A stretch of 12,998 nucleotides of DNA from CALAED01 sp937891035 (GTDB lineage: Bacteria; Actinomycetota; Actinomycetes; Streptosporangiales; Streptosporangiaceae): NCBI GenBank assembly GCA_035642125.1, contig DASQSZ010000498.1:1-12998 (forward strand), read 5' to 3'. This document shows, piece by piece, positions 12,998-12,998 of this stretch. Position 1 is the first letter of the stretch. Each line of letters opens with the position of its first letter. The notes beneath the pieces are model-generated. The model ran no database searches and had not been told where the DNA came from. It saw nothing but the letters and a program-made list of their open reading frames with translations. A program made the position numbers and the translations under genes.

Positions 12998-12998
12998 C

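Overview
The window reads as chromosome from a high-GC filamentous actinomycete. Evidence: very GC-rich codon use, GTG starts, compact same-strand operons with ATGA overlaps, leaderless-looking promoters, and a gas vesicle cluster of the actinomycete type. Genus cannot be fixed from the sequence alone.

Layout. (1) 1-578, minus: amino-terminal part of a small secreted, probably lipid-anchored protein, cut by the window edge. (2) 729-3359, plus: a secreted family 2 glycoside hydrolase with a carboxy-terminal LamG/concanavalin-like domain; its 3' end overlaps gvpK tail to tail. (3) 3348-8645, minus: one ten-gene gas vesicle operon, transcribed in the order GvpY-like, SRPBCC (GvpZ-like), gvpA, gvpF, gvpG, gvpO, gvpJ, gvpL, gvpS, gvpK, with overlaps or gaps of at most 29 bp. 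(4) 8838-9222, plus: an eroded class I SAM methyltransferase pseudogene lacking its cofactor-binding core. (5) 9342-10739, minus: a two-domain protein fusing a degenerate Nudix domain to a trans-isoprenyl diphosphate synthase-like domain; the last 17 codons are repeated just past the stop as decaying copies. (6) 10900-11547, plus, divergent from (5): an integral-membrane isoprenylcysteine methyltransferase-like protein. (7) 11597-12850, minus: a Tat-exported acetamidase/formamidase family protein. (8) 12914-12997, minus: the last 27 residues of a carbohydrate ABC transporter permease, probably co-transcribed with (7).

How the parts work together. The gvp operon holds a GvpA-type shell protein, GvpA-like minor proteins J and S, the F/L pair, and accessory G, K and O, so it looks like a complete actinomycete set, although whether these hosts float is unsettled. 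It contains several repeat-rich, highly charged, probably disordered segments (GvpS linker, GvpO head, tails of the Y- and Z-like proteins). The most unusual locus is 9.2-11.5 kb. A Nudix/prenyl-synthase fusion with a broken Nudix box, a downstream degenerate 51-bp repeat encoding a Cys-containing peptide, and a divergent isoprenylcysteine-methyltransferase-like gene together suggest a small uncharacterised isoprenoid or prenyl-modification system. That joint function is inference. The glycosidase, the transporter end and the amidase fit an accessory, catabolic neighbourhood.
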